DNA of 64,000 nt from Arthrobacter sp. H35-D1 (GTDB taxonomy: Bacteria; Actinomycetota; Actinomycetes; Actinomycetales; Micrococcaceae): the NCBI RefSeq assembly GCF_030063185.1, contig NZ_JASISP010000002.1, forward strand, positions 182,604-246,603, written 5' to 3'. Of this stretch, positions 19,752 to 28,378 are shown in pieces. The translations under genes and the position numbers were made by a program. How positions within the stretch are numbered: position 1 is the stretch's first letter; the number at the start of each line of letters is the position of its first letter. The notes under the pieces are model-generated. The model saw only the letters and a program-made list of their open reading frames with translations, was not told where the DNA came from and made no database searches.

Positions 19752-20219
19752 ATGAGCTCGAATTCCATCGCTGCGCCCCGCTCCAACAGCGCGCAGTCGC
19801 CCAAATACAAGCGCAACAAGGCCTCGCACTCCAGCTTTGAGATGATCGCTTGGTTGTTCATGCGTCTCTCCGGCGTGGTGCTGATCGTGTTGATCTTCGG
19901 GCACCTGTTTGTGAACCTGATGGTTGGCGAAGGCATCCACGCCATTGACTTTGGTTTCGTCGCCGGCAAGTGGTCCGACCCCTTCTGGCAGATCTGGGAT
20001 CTGGCCATGTTGTGGTTGGCCATGCTGCACGGCAGCAACGGCGTGCGCACCATCATCAACGACTACGCCGAGCGCGACGGCACCCGCATGACCCTCAAGG
20101 CCGTGCTGTACGTTGCCTCGACCGTCATCATTGTTTTGGGCACCCTGGTCATCTTCACCTTTGACCCTTGCCCTCCGGGCGCCGTCATTGATCTTCCGTC
20201 CTTCTGCACCGTTCCCTGA
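19752..20219 (+). CDS. sdhD: Succinate dehydrogenase hydrophobic membrane anchor subunit
   Basis: The second membrane anchor of complex II, 155 residues with three hydrophobic helices. The conserved Arg/Ser/His region WLFMRLSGVVLIVLIFGHLF and LAMLHGSNGVRTIINDY hold likely quinone- and heme-contact residues. The ATG follows GGAGGG and starts one base after the sdhC stop. About 100 bases separate it from sdhA, with no gene between. Confidence 0.93.
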   Translation: MSSNSIAAPRSNSAQSPKYKRNKASHSSFEMIAWLFMRLSGVVLIVLIFGHLFVNLMVGEGIHAIDFGFVAGKWSDPFWQIWDLAMLWLAMLHGSNGVRTIINDYAERDGTRMTLKAVLYVASTVIIVLGTLVIFTFDPCPPGAVIDLPSFCTVP

Positions 20220-20316
20220 CCCACCCTCAAGGAACATGCCCTGGGGCCTTGGCTTCGGGAACGCATGAAGTGAACACCAGTTTTTAATGCAGTAAATGAG
20301 AGAAAGAGCATCCAGT

Positions 20317-22116
20317 ATGCAGGTCCACAAATACGACGTCGTAATCGTCGGGGCCGGTGGCGCAGGAATGCGTGCCGCCATTGAATCCGGCCAGCGTGCC
20401 CACACCGCCGTCCTGACCAAGCTCTACCCCACCCGTTCGCACACCGGCGCAGCCCAGGGCGGCATGTGCGCGGCACTGGCCAATGTGGAAGAAGACAACT
20501 GGGAATGGCACACCTTTGACACGGTCAAGGGCGGCGACTATTTGGTGGACCAGGACGCTGCGGAGATCATGGCCAAGGAAGCCATCGACGCCGTCATTGA
20601 CCTGGAAAAGATGGGCCTGCCTTTCAACCGCACGCCCGAGGGCCGCATTGACCAGCGCCGTTTCGGTGGCCACACCCGCGACCACGGCAAGGCGCCTGTG
20701 CGCCGCGCCTGTTATGCAGCGGACCGCACGGGCCACATGATCCTGCAGACCCTGTACCAAAACTGTGTCAAGCACAACGTTGAGTTCTACAACGAGTACT
20801 ACGTTTTGGACCTGCTCACAGTGGATGAGGAAGCCACCCGCGAAGACGGCACCGTCTACCTGCAAAAGCGGATAGCCGGCGTGGTCTCCTACGACCTGGC
20901 CACCGGCGAACTGCACGTGTTCCAGGCCAAGAGCGTCATTTTGGCCACCGGCGGCGCGGGCAAGGTCTTCAAGACCACCTCCAACGCCCACACCCTGACC
21001 GGCGACGGTATGGGCATTGCGTTCCGCAAGGGCATCCCGCTGGAAGACATGGAGTTCTTCCAGTTCCACCCGACAGGCCTGGCCGGTTTGGGCATTCTGC
21101 TCTCCGAGGCCGCCCGCGGTGAGGGCGCCATCCTGCGCAACTCCGAAGGTGAGCGCTTCATGGAGCGCTACGCCCCGACTATCAAGGACTTGGCACCGCG
21201 TGACATCGTGGCCCGGTCCATGGCCAACGAAGTTCGTGAAGGCCGCGGCTGCGGACCGAACAAGGACTACGTGCTCCTTGACCTGACCCACCTGGAGCCG
21301 GCGCACATTGACGCCAAGCTGCCGGACATCACCGAATTTGCCCGCACCTACCTGGGTGTGGAGCCTTACACGGAGCCGGTCCCCGTGTTCCCCACGGCCC
21401 ACTACGCCATGGGCGGTGTTCCCACGAACATCACCACCGAGGTCCTGCAGGACAACGACACCATCATCCCCGGCCTGTACGCAGCCGGTGAAGTGGCCTG
21501 CGTATCCGTCCACGGCTCCAACCGCCTGGGCACCAACTCCCTGTTGGACATCAACGTGTTTGGCAAGCGCGCCGGAGTGGCCGCCGCCGAATACGCCAAG
21601 GGCGCCGATTTCGTGGACCTGCCGGAGAACCCGGAGGCTGACACGGTGGCCCTGTTGGAGCACGTTCGCATCTCCGACGGCGGCGAAAAGGTTGCCATGA
21701 TTCGCAAGGAACTGCAGGACACCATGGATGCCAACATGCAGGTGTTCCGCACGGCCACCTCCATCGACAAGGTGTTGGCCGACATCGCCTCCTTCGAGGA
21801 GCGCTACTCGCGGATCACCGTCCAGGACAAGGGCAAGCGTTTCAACCTTGACTTGCTCGAGGCCGTTGAACTGGGCTTCCTGCTGGAACTGGCCAAGGTC
21901 ATGACAGTTGCCGCCCTGCACCGCCAGGAATCCCGTGGTGGACACTACCGCGAGGACTTCCCGGATCGCGACGACGAGAAGTTCATGAAACACTCCATGG
22001 CATTCAAGGATGTGGCGGTCACCACCGAAAGTTCCGCCGAGAACATCGCCGGAATCCGTCTGGAGACCAAGCCCGTTGTCGTCACGCGCTACCAGCCGAT
22101 GGTAAGGAAGTACTAA
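20317..22116 (+). CDS. sdhA: Succinate dehydrogenase flavoprotein subunit
   Basis: This catalytic subunit oxidises succinate to fumarate and passes electrons to SdhB. The 599-residue product opens with the FAD-binding VVIVGAGGAGMRA. His42 in TRSHTGAAQGG is the covalent flavin site. FGGHTRDHG, FQFHPTGLAG and NRLGTNSLLD follow in the expected order. ATG 20317 (MQVHKYDVV) is preferred over ATG 20296 because it is where homology to the family begins. Its stop overlaps the sdhB start as TAATG. Confidence 0.98.
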   Translation: MQVHKYDVVIVGAGGAGMRAAIESGQRAHTAVLTKLYPTRSHTGAAQGGMCAALANVEEDNWEWHTFDTVKGGDYLVDQDAAEIMAKEAIDAVIDLEKMGLPFNRTPEGRIDQRRFGGHTRDHGKAPVRRACYAADRTGHMILQTLYQNCVKHNVEFYNEYYVLDLLTVDEEATREDGTVYLQKRIAGVVSYDLATGELHVFQAKSVILATGGAGKVFKTTSNAHTLTGDGMGIAFRKGIPLEDMEFFQFHPTGLAGLGILLSEAARGEGAILRNSEGERFMERYAPTIKDLAPRDIVARSMANEVREGRGCGPNKDYVLLDLTHLEPAHIDAKLPDITEFARTYLGVEPYTEPVPVFPTAHYAMGGVPTNITTEVLQDNDTIIPGLYAAGEVACVSVHGSNRLGTNSLLDINVFGKRAGVAAAEYAKGADFVDLPENPEADTVALLEHVRISDGGEKVAMIRKELQDTMDANMQVFRTATSIDKVLADIASFEERYSRITVQDKGKRFNLDLLEAVELGFLLELAKVMTVAALHRQESRGGHYREDFPDRDDEKFMKHSMAFKDVAVTTESSAENIAGIRLETKPVVVTRYQPMVRKY

Positions 22117-22913
22117 TGAGCAACATCGAAACTGCCGAAACCGCCCCGGAGCCGGCATCCAAGGTTGAACTTCCCGCCCACCTCGGCGGTGGCGGGGAAA
22201 TCCCCACCTTCGAGGTCACCCTGCGCGTTCGCCGCTACGACCCCGAATTCTCCCAAGAGTCCAAGTGGGAAGACTTCACCATGACCATGTACGGCACCGA
22301 CCGCGTGTTGGATGCCCTGCACAAGGTCAAGTGGGAGCAGGACGGTTCGCTGTCCTTTCGCCGGTCCTGTGCACACGGTGTCTGCGGTTCCGATGCCATG
22401 CGCATCAACGGCCGCAACCGCCTGGCCTGCAAGACGCTGCTGAAGGACCTTGACACGTCCAAGCCGATCCTGGTCGAGCCCATCAAGGGCCTGCCCGTGG
22501 AGAAGGACCTCATTGTGGACATGGAGCCGTTCTTCCAGTCCTTCCGCGAGGTCATGCCGTTCCTTGTCAACCGCGACCACGCCCCCACCAAGGAGCGCCT
22601 GCAGTCCGCTGAAGAGCGCGCGCGTTTTGATGACACCACCAAGTGCATCCTGTGCGCCGCGTGCACCTCTTCCTGCCCCGTGTTCTGGACCGACGGCCAG
22701 TACTTTGGCCCGGCCGCCATTGTCAACGCACACCGTTTCATCTTTGATTCGCGCGACGACGCCGGCGACATGCGCCTGGAAATCCTCAACGACAAGGAAG
22801 GCGTGTGGCGCTGCCGCACCACCTTCAACTGCACTGAAGCATGCCCCCGCGGCATCCAGGTCACCCAGGCCATCGCAGAGGTCAAGCAGGCCATCCTGTC
22901 CCGCCAGATCTAG
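22116..22913 (+). CDS. sdhB: Succinate dehydrogenase iron-sulfur subunit
   Basis: This subunit carries electrons from FAD to quinone through three clusters. RRSCAHGVCGSDAM with the later LACKTL holds the [2Fe-2S] ligands, CILCAACTSSCP the [4Fe-4S], and CRTTFNCTEACPRGI the [3Fe-4S]. The 265-residue length is normal. A strong terminator follows 25 bases after the stop, ending the operon. Confidence 0.98.
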   Translation: MSNIETAETAPEPASKVELPAHLGGGGEIPTFEVTLRVRRYDPEFSQESKWEDFTMTMYGTDRVLDALHKVKWEQDGSLSFRRSCAHGVCGSDAMRINGRNRLACKTLLKDLDTSKPILVEPIKGLPVEKDLIVDMEPFFQSFREVMPFLVNRDHAPTKERLQSAEERARFDDTTKCILCAACTSSCPVFWTDGQYFGPAAIVNAHRFIFDSRDDAGDMRLEILNDKEGVWRCRTTFNCTEACPRGIQVTQAIAEVKQAILSRQI

Positions 22914-22935
22914 GGTTTCAGCACAGCCCGATCAG

Positions 22936-22970
22936 CAAAAGCGCCGCTCCCCTTGGGGGCGGCGCTTTTG
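22936..22970 (+). terminator. Terminator after sdhCDAB
   Basis: CAAAAGCGCCGCTCCCC pairs with GGGGGCGGCGCTTTTG across a two-base loop. The stem is GC-rich, flanked by A- and T-runs, so it could act in both directions between convergent sdhB and yihY. Confidence 0.88.
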
Positions 22971-23003
22971 CGTTCCCAAGGCAGCATTCAAGCCTCACCC
23001 CGG

Positions 23004-23076
23004 AATCTGTGGTGCAGTTATTGGACCGAAACCATGGATTTTCTGTGTTTTTCGTCCAACAACTGCAGCACAGATT
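23004..23076. repeat. Family B dispersed palindrome, copy B1
   Basis: The 23-bp arms at 23004-23026 and 23054-23076 pair at 21 of 23 positions around a 27-base loop ending in GTGTTTTTC. A second copy with the same arm, loop length and loop end lies at 35259-35329. B1 sits between the convergent sdhB and yihY genes, after the sdh terminator. It encodes nothing visible. Confidence 0.85.
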
Positions 23077-23093
23077 TGCTTGGGTCGCCAACC

Positions 23094-24158
23094 TCAATGG
23101 CGGGCGGGACGGGGGCGCAGATCCGCGGACCTGACAGCCCCAATCGCTGCGGAGAGCAAATACACCTGGCTGAGCAGGTAGAACCAAACAAACAAGCCCA
23201 GGATCACCGCAAAAGGAGCCAACAGTTTGTTGTTGGTGATTCCACTCAGGAGCATGGCGCTGAAGAAACGCAGCACGGTGGCGCCCGCCCCGGAAAACAC
23301 GGCGGCAAGGAAAAGCACCTTGCCCCGCATGCGAACGCGGGCGGCGATGCTGAACATGATGATGGACACGGCAACGTCCAAAATAAACATCAACAGCACA
23401 GAACTTATTTGTGCCGTGGCGCTTGTCAGGAAAGTTCCCCAACCAAGGAAGTTGTTGATGGTGTCCATGGCGGCACTGCTCAGCAGGCCCAGGGCGCTTG
23501 TCAGCACCAGCGCAACGGCCAGCACGAGCAAGGTGAAAGCATCCCTGAGCTTCGACAGCACCGGATTGGTCCTGTCACGGGCCAGTCCCACCAACGACCG
23601 GATGCCCTCGCGCAAGCCGTTGATCCATCCCATGGCCGTAAACAGCAGGGCAATCAACGAGATCACCAGGGTCGCACCGAAGCTTCCTGTGCCGAGCAGC
23701 TGTTCCGGTGTGACCAAGCCCCCCTGTCCGGTGTTGATCAGGCCGGGGGTACTGTCTGCTACAAGGTCGATGACGGCATCGCGCAGCGCGTCGTTGTCCG
23801 AAGCCACGATGCCAAAAATGGCGAAACCGGCAACCAACATGGCACCGACGGAGAAGAACATCAGGTAAGCGTTGCCAGCAGCCAGCAGCGGTCCGCGGCG
23901 CCGGATATATACATTCCATACCCGCAGCGGGAACGTGGTTGCAGCCCACGCCAGGGTCCACTGCATCAAGGCGGCCGCCTGCGCCAGGAACTTTCCCTGC
24001 TTGCGCGTGTCGATGAAGGCCGCGTGTTTGGCCTCGGACCACGCTCTCAGCGCCCTGTGGTCAAGCGGACTGGGCGGAGGCTTTGCCGAGGCGGCCATGG
24101 GCCGCTTGGCGCTCACGCCGGGAGCAGCGAACCCAAGAAACTGACCGCGCACGGGCAC
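23094..24158 (-). CDS. YihY/BrkB-family membrane protein
   Basis: An integral membrane protein with about six hydrophobic helices after a ~60-residue cytosolic N-terminus. The family pattern is visible: GNAYLMFFSVGAMLVAGFAIFG, the central GWINGLREGIRSLVGL, and SSVLLMFILDVAVSIIMF with LAPFAVILGLFVWFYLLSQVYLL. Its role is not established in the family; the old ribonuclease BN label was a misassignment. GTG 24158 starts just past the stop of the RNA-ligase-like gene. ATG 24098 is an alternative. Confidence 0.87.
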   Translation of the reverse strand: MPVRGQFLGFAAPGVSAKRPMAASAKPPPSPLDHRALRAWSEAKHAAFIDTRKQGKFLAQAAALMQWTLAWAATTFPLRVWNVYIRRRGPLLAAGNAYLMFFSVGAMLVAGFAIFGIVASDNDALRDAVIDLVADSTPGLINTGQGGLVTPEQLLGTGSFGATLVISLIALLFTAMGWINGLREGIRSLVGLARDRTNPVLSKLRDAFTLLVLAVALVLTSALGLLSSAAMDTINNFLGWGTFLTSATAQISSVLLMFILDVAVSIIMFSIAARVRMRGKVLFLAAVFSGAGATVLRFFSAMLLSGITNNKLLAPFAVILGLFVWFYLLSQVYLLSAAIGAVRSADLRPRPARH

Positions 24159-24162
24159 GGAC

Positions 24163-24720
24163 TCAGTTCTTTCGCCCTTCGCCAAGATTCAGCTCCTCTC
24201 GCAGTACCCACCCGCCGGACACTTGATCAAAAAGCCCAACGCTTCGCACCTCGAACTCCGCCTGGAACCCGGCCATTTCATTCTTGGCTCGGGACATGAC
24301 GTGCTCGTCAAGGTCGTGTGCAATGGTCAAATGGGGATGAAAATCAAACGCCGGCAAGTGCTCCAGCGGCCCTGTCACCAGTTGTTCGTGCAGTGTGGTG
24401 CATGCTTGTGCCCCGGCACCCACGTTCAAGTAAATCACCGGCGAAAGTGGCTCGAACGTTCCCGTCCCGCGCAATGAGAGCATGAACGGTTCCGCCGCTG
24501 CGGCGACCTTGCGCACATGCGCAGCCGCGTCCTCCCATGAGCGGCACGCCCGCCCGGAAACCAGCGTGATGTGGGGAGGAACGACGGCGGCATCCGGCCC
24601 TGAGTAGGACACCCGCCGCGCGCTGAGTTCGGCAGCGAGTTCGGGTGGCAGCGAAATAATGACGCCCAGGTTGTACTCCTGCGGAGCGTCGGGGGCCCGT
24701 CTCCGAGCGATGCCGGGCAT
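24163..24720 (-). CDS. 2'-5' RNA ligase / 2H phosphoesterase family protein
   Basis: A 185-residue member of the 2H phosphoesterase superfamily, which acts on 2'-5' or cyclic phosphodiester bonds of RNA or nucleotides. The two His-x-Thr motifs are intact: PPHITLV near residue 48 and HPHLTIAH near residue 128. The natural substrate cannot be told. It begins two bases after the trpS stop and is followed at once by yihY, so all three are probably cotranscribed. Confidence 0.88.
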   Translation of the reverse strand: MPGIARRRAPDAPQEYNLGVIISLPPELAAELSARRVSYSGPDAAVVPPHITLVSGRACRSWEDAAAHVRKVAAAAEPFMLSLRGTGTFEPLSPVIYLNVGAGAQACTTLHEQLVTGPLEHLPAFDFHPHLTIAHDLDEHVMSRAKNEMAGFQAEFEVRSVGLFDQVSGGWVLREELNLGEGRKN

Positions 24721-24722
24721 GG

Positions 24723-25751
24723 CTAGCCGACCGCGCCGAGAGGTGGCAGGAAGCCCACCTTGGCGTACACATCGGCCAGGGTGGGCGACGCGATGTCCCG
24801 GGCCTTCTGTGCACCGCGGGCCAGCAGGGAATCAAGTTCGCCCGGATCATCGAGCAGTTCAAGGGTGCGCCGGCGGATCGGTTCAAGGCGTTCCACCACG
24901 GCGTCGGCCACATCCACTTTCAGGTGCCCGTACATTTTGCCTTCGTACTCGGCCACCAGCTTGTCCATCGGCTTGTCCGTCAGGGTTGAGAGGATTTCCA
25001 ACAGGTTCGTCACGCCGGGCTTGGCCGCCCGGTCGTGCGCAATGACGGTGTCAGTGTCGGTCACGGCCGACTTGATGCGCTTGGCTGTCACCTTGGGCTC
25101 GTCAAGAATGTTGATCAACCCGTTGGGGCCCGAAGCGGACTTGGACATCTTCGCCGTCGGATTTTGCAGGTCGTAAATCCTGGCGCCCTCCTTCTGGATG
25201 AAGGCCTCCGGCACCACAAACGTTTCGCCGAAGCGGTGGTTGAAGCGCGTGGCCAGGTCGCGGGCCAATTCCACGTGTTGGCGCTGGTCGTCTCCGACGG
25301 GCACGCCCTCGGGGCGGTACAACAGGATGTCCGCAGCCATCAGCACGGGGTAGGTGAAAAGTCCGACGCTGGCCATCTCGGCACCGCCCTTGGCCGACTT
25401 GTCCTTGAACTGGGTCATGCGCGAGGCTTCGCCAAAGCCGGTGATGCAGTTCAGCACCCAGGCCAGCTGGGCGTGCTCGGGCACATGCGACTGGACGAAC
25501 AACGTGGACTTTTCCACGTCGATGCCGCCGGCAATGTACTGGGCGGCCGTTTTGCGGGTGCGGGCCCGCAGTTCGGCGGGATCCTGTGCCACTGTGATGG
25601 CATGCATGTCCGGGATGAAAAACAGGGTGTCGTAGTTTTCCTGGTTTTTCACCCAGTTGACCAGGGCGCCCAGGTAGTTCCCCAGGTGCAGGGAATCGCC
25701 GGAGGGCTGCATGCCCGACAGCACGCGGGGGCGTGCGGAGATTTCACTCAT
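24723..25751 (-). CDS. trpS: Tryptophanyl-tRNA synthetase
   Basis: This cytosolic class I aminoacyl-tRNA synthetase charges tRNA-Trp. [18 protein letters not shown] contains the HIGH-like HLGN, and [13 protein letters not shown] the KMSKS loop. [19 protein letters not shown] is the family mid-region. The 342-residue length is normal. It lies 15 bases downstream of xth with no leader, so no T-box or attenuator of its own is visible. Confidence 0.98.
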   Translation of the reverse strand: MSEISARPRVLSGMQPSGDSLHLGNYLGALVNWVKNQENYDTLFFIPDMHAITVAQDPAELRARTRKTAAQYIAGGIDVEKSTLFVQSHVPEHAQLAWVLNCITGFGEASRMTQFKDKSAKGGAEMASVGLFTYPVLMAADILLYRPEGVPVGDDQRQHVELARDLATRFNHRFGETFVVPEAFIQKEGARIYDLQNPTAKMSKSASGPNGLINILDEPKVTAKRIKSAVTDTDTVIAHDRAAKPGVTNLLEILSTLTDKPMDKLVAEYEGKMYGHLKVDVADAVVERLEPIRRRTLELLDDPGELDSLLARGAQKARDIASPTLADVYAKVGFLPPLGAVG

Positions 25752-25766
25752 GTAAGCGTGGGTCCT

Positions 25767-26609
25767 TTAGAACTTGTAGTCAACGACCAGCGGGGCATGG
25801 TCGGAGAATCGGGTTTCGTAGGATTCGGCCCGATCCACCACCGATGTCACCGCTTTTTCCGCGAGAGCGGGCGTGGCCATGTGGTAGTCGATGCGCCAGC
25901 CGGTGTCGTTGGTGAAAGCCTGTCCGCGGTTGGACCACCACGTGTAGGGCCCGTCCACTTCGCCGGCGAGTTCGCGGGCCACGTCCTTGTAGCCGATCTC
26001 CTCGCCCAGGAACCTGTCAAAGTAGGCTCGCTCTTCGGGCAGGAAGCCCGCTCGCTTGACGTTGCCCTTCCAGTTCTTGATGTCCAACGTCGTGTGGCCC
26101 ACGTTGAGATCGCCCACCACCAAGGCGTGGTCGCTTCCTGCTGCCAGTTCCGGCAGTCGGCCAATCATGGTGTCAAGGAAACGGAACTTGTCATCCTGCT
26201 TGGGGGTGCCCACCTCGCCTGAATGCACATAGGCGCTGACAACGCTCAGCGTGGTGGGTGTGCCGTCGGACGCCGTCAGTGCGTAGTCGGCTTCAACCCA
26301 GCGCCCGGTGGTGGCGAAGTAGTCGTCGCCGATGCCAACGCGGGTCGCCGTGGGCTCCAGCACGTCCTTGCGGGTGGCGATCAGCACCCCTGCCCGGCCC
26401 TTGGCTTCAGCCTCGGCATGGAGCAGGTGCCAGTCCTCGCCGAGGAAGCCCTCCACAATGGCGTCGGGCGCCCGCACTTCCTGCAGACACAGAATGTCCA
26501 CGTCCCGCTCCGCCAGCCACGGACCCATGCCGTTTCTGTAGGCGGCACGAATGCCATTGACATTGACGCTTGCGATCCTCAACCGACCGTTTTGAATACC
26601 TTTGCTCAC
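25767..26609 (-). CDS. xth: Exodeoxyribonuclease III / AP endonuclease
   Basis: This Mg-dependent endonuclease/exonuclease/phosphatase-fold enzyme cuts at abasic sites in base excision repair. RIASVNVNGIRAA, the metal Glu in LCLQEVRAPD, YVHSGEVGTPKQDDKFRFLD, the active-site GDLNVGHTTLDIKN and the final FSDHAPLVVDY are all present. GTG 26609 is preferred because AAGGTGG lies five bases upstream; GTG 26618 is possible. First gene of the xth-trpS-ligase-yihY group. Confidence 0.95.
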   Translation of the reverse strand: MSKGIQNGRLRIASVNVNGIRAAYRNGMGPWLAERDVDILCLQEVRAPDAIVEGFLGEDWHLLHAEAEAKGRAGVLIATRKDVLEPTATRVGIGDDYFATTGRWVEADYALTASDGTPTTLSVVSAYVHSGEVGTPKQDDKFRFLDTMIGRLPELAAGSDHALVVGDLNVGHTTLDIKNWKGNVKRAGFLPEERAYFDRFLGEEIGYKDVARELAGEVDGPYTWWSNRGQAFTNDTGWRIDYHMATPALAEKAVTSVVDRAESYETRFSDHAPLVVDYKF

Positions 26610-26707
26610 CTGATCCACCTTACCTGCAGCGGCTGGCGATTCCGTTTTCCGCGCATGCGTTTCGCTGCCTTGACTGCAGCGAAGCTGCGACAGTTGACGT
26701 AGGGCAA

Positions 26708-27322
26708 TCAGTCTATGATGACTCCGCTGACCGGATCCTCGCCAGTTCCCTTGCCGTCCGTCTTTTGCCCGGCGGCTGCTTGGCGCTCGGCGTTCTTCTT
26801 GGCCATGGCAGCATCCATCTTGGCTTCCTGGGCTTCCCAGTTGGGGTTGATCATGCCGCGTCCGTTGGCGGCGGTAATGTCAATGGTGTCCAAGGCCCGG
26901 GCCACCATGTCCGCATCCTTGCCCAGGTATTCGCGCACCACTCCCGTCTGGACGTTGATGATTTTAAAGGAGTGGTCCAGCTTGAGTTCGCGCGCCTTCT
27001 CGGCCGAGCGCGAACCGGACTCCTGCGACACGAGGCGGGTGCCGCCGTCGGACGGGGCATTGGCACTGTTCTGTTGTGCCATCTGCGCCTGCGCCAGGTG
27101 CACCTGCCGGGCACCAAAGGCGGCGGCCTTGTGCACGCCGATGTACACCACCGTGGACAGGACCAGCCAGCCGAAGGCGATGACGGCAATAACCCAACCC
27201 AGCACCGTGCTGTTGTTGGCGGCAAACACCAGCGCCACCAAGAAAACTAGGGCCAGCACAATCGTGCCCATGCCAGTGAATTTGCCGGGTTTGGACATTT
27301 TGCCGGTTCCAAGAGAAGTCAT
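26708..27322 (-). CDS. Unrecognised membrane protein, possible actinobacterial family
   Basis: I do not recognise this 204-residue protein. One or two hydrophobic helices lie at residues ~19-62 (GMGTIVLALVFLVALVFAA and GWVIAVIAFGWLVLSTVVYI). An Ala/Gln-rich stretch and a soluble domain with FKIINVQTGVVREYLGKD follow. The tail is a charged Ala/Lys/Gln-rich helix. ATG 27322 or ATG 27298 could be the start. It lies between xth and a GAP-family protein on the same strand, ~90 bases from each. Codon use and length suggest a real gene, but no function can be given. Confidence 0.7.
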   Translation of the reverse strand: MTSLGTGKMSKPGKFTGMGTIVLALVFLVALVFAANNSTVLGWVIAVIAFGWLVLSTVVYIGVHKAAAFGARQVHLAQAQMAQQNSANAPSDGGTRLVSQESGSRSAEKARELKLDHSFKIINVQTGVVREYLGKDADMVARALDTIDITAANGRGMINPNWEAQEAKMDAAMAKKNAERQAAAGQKTDGKGTGEDPVSGVIID

Positions 27323-27406
27323 GCATCCATTCTCTCAAATCCCGGGGCACCCCGGGACCTGCTTCCACCAAAGGCGAACGAGCCGGGGCTGGACGCCCGC
27401 CCTGCC

Positions 27407-28252
27407 CTACTTGGAGGGGTTCCAGGGAGCCATCGGTGCCAGCAGCGAAAGCCCCGAACGCAACAGCAGGAACCCGAGAATTCCCACCACCCACGGCAAC
27501 GTCCCCGCCGAGAATTTGCCCACCTTGGCGCCGAGGCGTTGCAGGACGGCATCCAGTCTCTCGCCAAGGACCAGGCGCAGGACCAGCAGCACCAGTGCGG
27601 GAATGAGCATGACCAGGCAATAGACGCACAGGACAAGCAGCTGGGCCGAAACCGGCAACGTCGAACTTGTCAGAAAGCCAATCGCCGCCAAATAGGGCAG
27701 CATGGTGGGAAGCTCCAGCAACCCCGCCAGCAGCGCCAGCACCACAATGCCGCCGGGACTGCGCAGTGCCGTCCCCAGGCGCGCCTGCCACCGTTGCTCG
27801 CCGGGAGCCGGTGCAGGGGCAGTAGCAGCGGCAGGGGCCGTGGCACGGGCAGTATCAGGGGCAGGGGCGTCGGGGTGGCCGGAGGTGGACCCGGCCCCTG
27901 CTGCAGGAGCGGCTGCGACAGCCGCTTGCTTTGAGCGCTTCTTCCCCAAATCGGCGAGCAACGCGTACGCCAGCATGGCGCCACCACCAATGGCCATGCC
28001 CCATTGGATGGCAGGGATGCGTGTCAATGAGCCGGCCCCCAAACCACCAAGGGCCCAGCCCGCGCCGCTGAGCACAGCCGCTCCCAACAATAGGTAGAAG
28101 CCTGCCAAAACGCCCAGGAACAGCAGAATTCGCGGAGCCAACCGCTTCGCATCCGGGCGCATCAGCAGCCACAGCGGGATCAGCAGGGTCCCAATGCTTG
28201 TGCTGTCGATGAGCGCCAGGACCGTCAATTGAACGTAAATTACGATTGTCAT
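27407..28252 (-). CDS. GAP (Sap/SfLAP)-family membrane protein
   Basis: A 281-residue integral membrane protein with the six-helix LysE-like layout of the actinobacterial GAP family, named after mycobacterial glycopeptidolipid-addressing proteins. The N-terminal MTIVIYVQLTVLALIDSTS and the later GLLELPTMLPYLAAIGFL are characteristic. Between the helical halves lies a low-complexity Ala/Pro/Thr loop of ~45 residues. The start ATG 28252 begins the first helix. It diverges from the histidine kinase gene with a ~125-base gap. Substrate unknown; the family name is recognised from pattern only. Confidence 0.72.
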   Translation of the reverse strand: MTIVIYVQLTVLALIDSTSIGTLLIPLWLLMRPDAKRLAPRILLFLGVLAGFYLLLGAAVLSGAGWALGGLGAGSLTRIPAIQWGMAIGGGAMLAYALLADLGKKRSKQAAVAAAPAAGAGSTSGHPDAPAPDTARATAPAAATAPAPAPGEQRWQARLGTALRSPGGIVVLALLAGLLELPTMLPYLAAIGFLTSSTLPVSAQLLVLCVYCLVMLIPALVLLVLRLVLGERLDAVLQRLGAKVGKFSAGTLPWVVGILGFLLLRSGLSLLAPMAPWNPSK

Positions 28253-28378
28253 GAACCCAGCTTGGCCATTCTGCCGGTTTTCGGCGTCGGCCATCCGGGC
28301 CATGGAGGGCTCATCCCTTAGTTGCAGATCAGGGGCACCGGCTTGCCTGCGGGCAACACCGCAGCGGAAGATGGGCCA

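Noticed and set aside
20284..22158. A 624-codon open frame on the - strand
   Set aside because: It lies wholly antisense to sdhA/sdhB, where the + strand has unmistakable flavoprotein and iron-sulfur motifs. Long antisense frames are expected from third-position GC bias.
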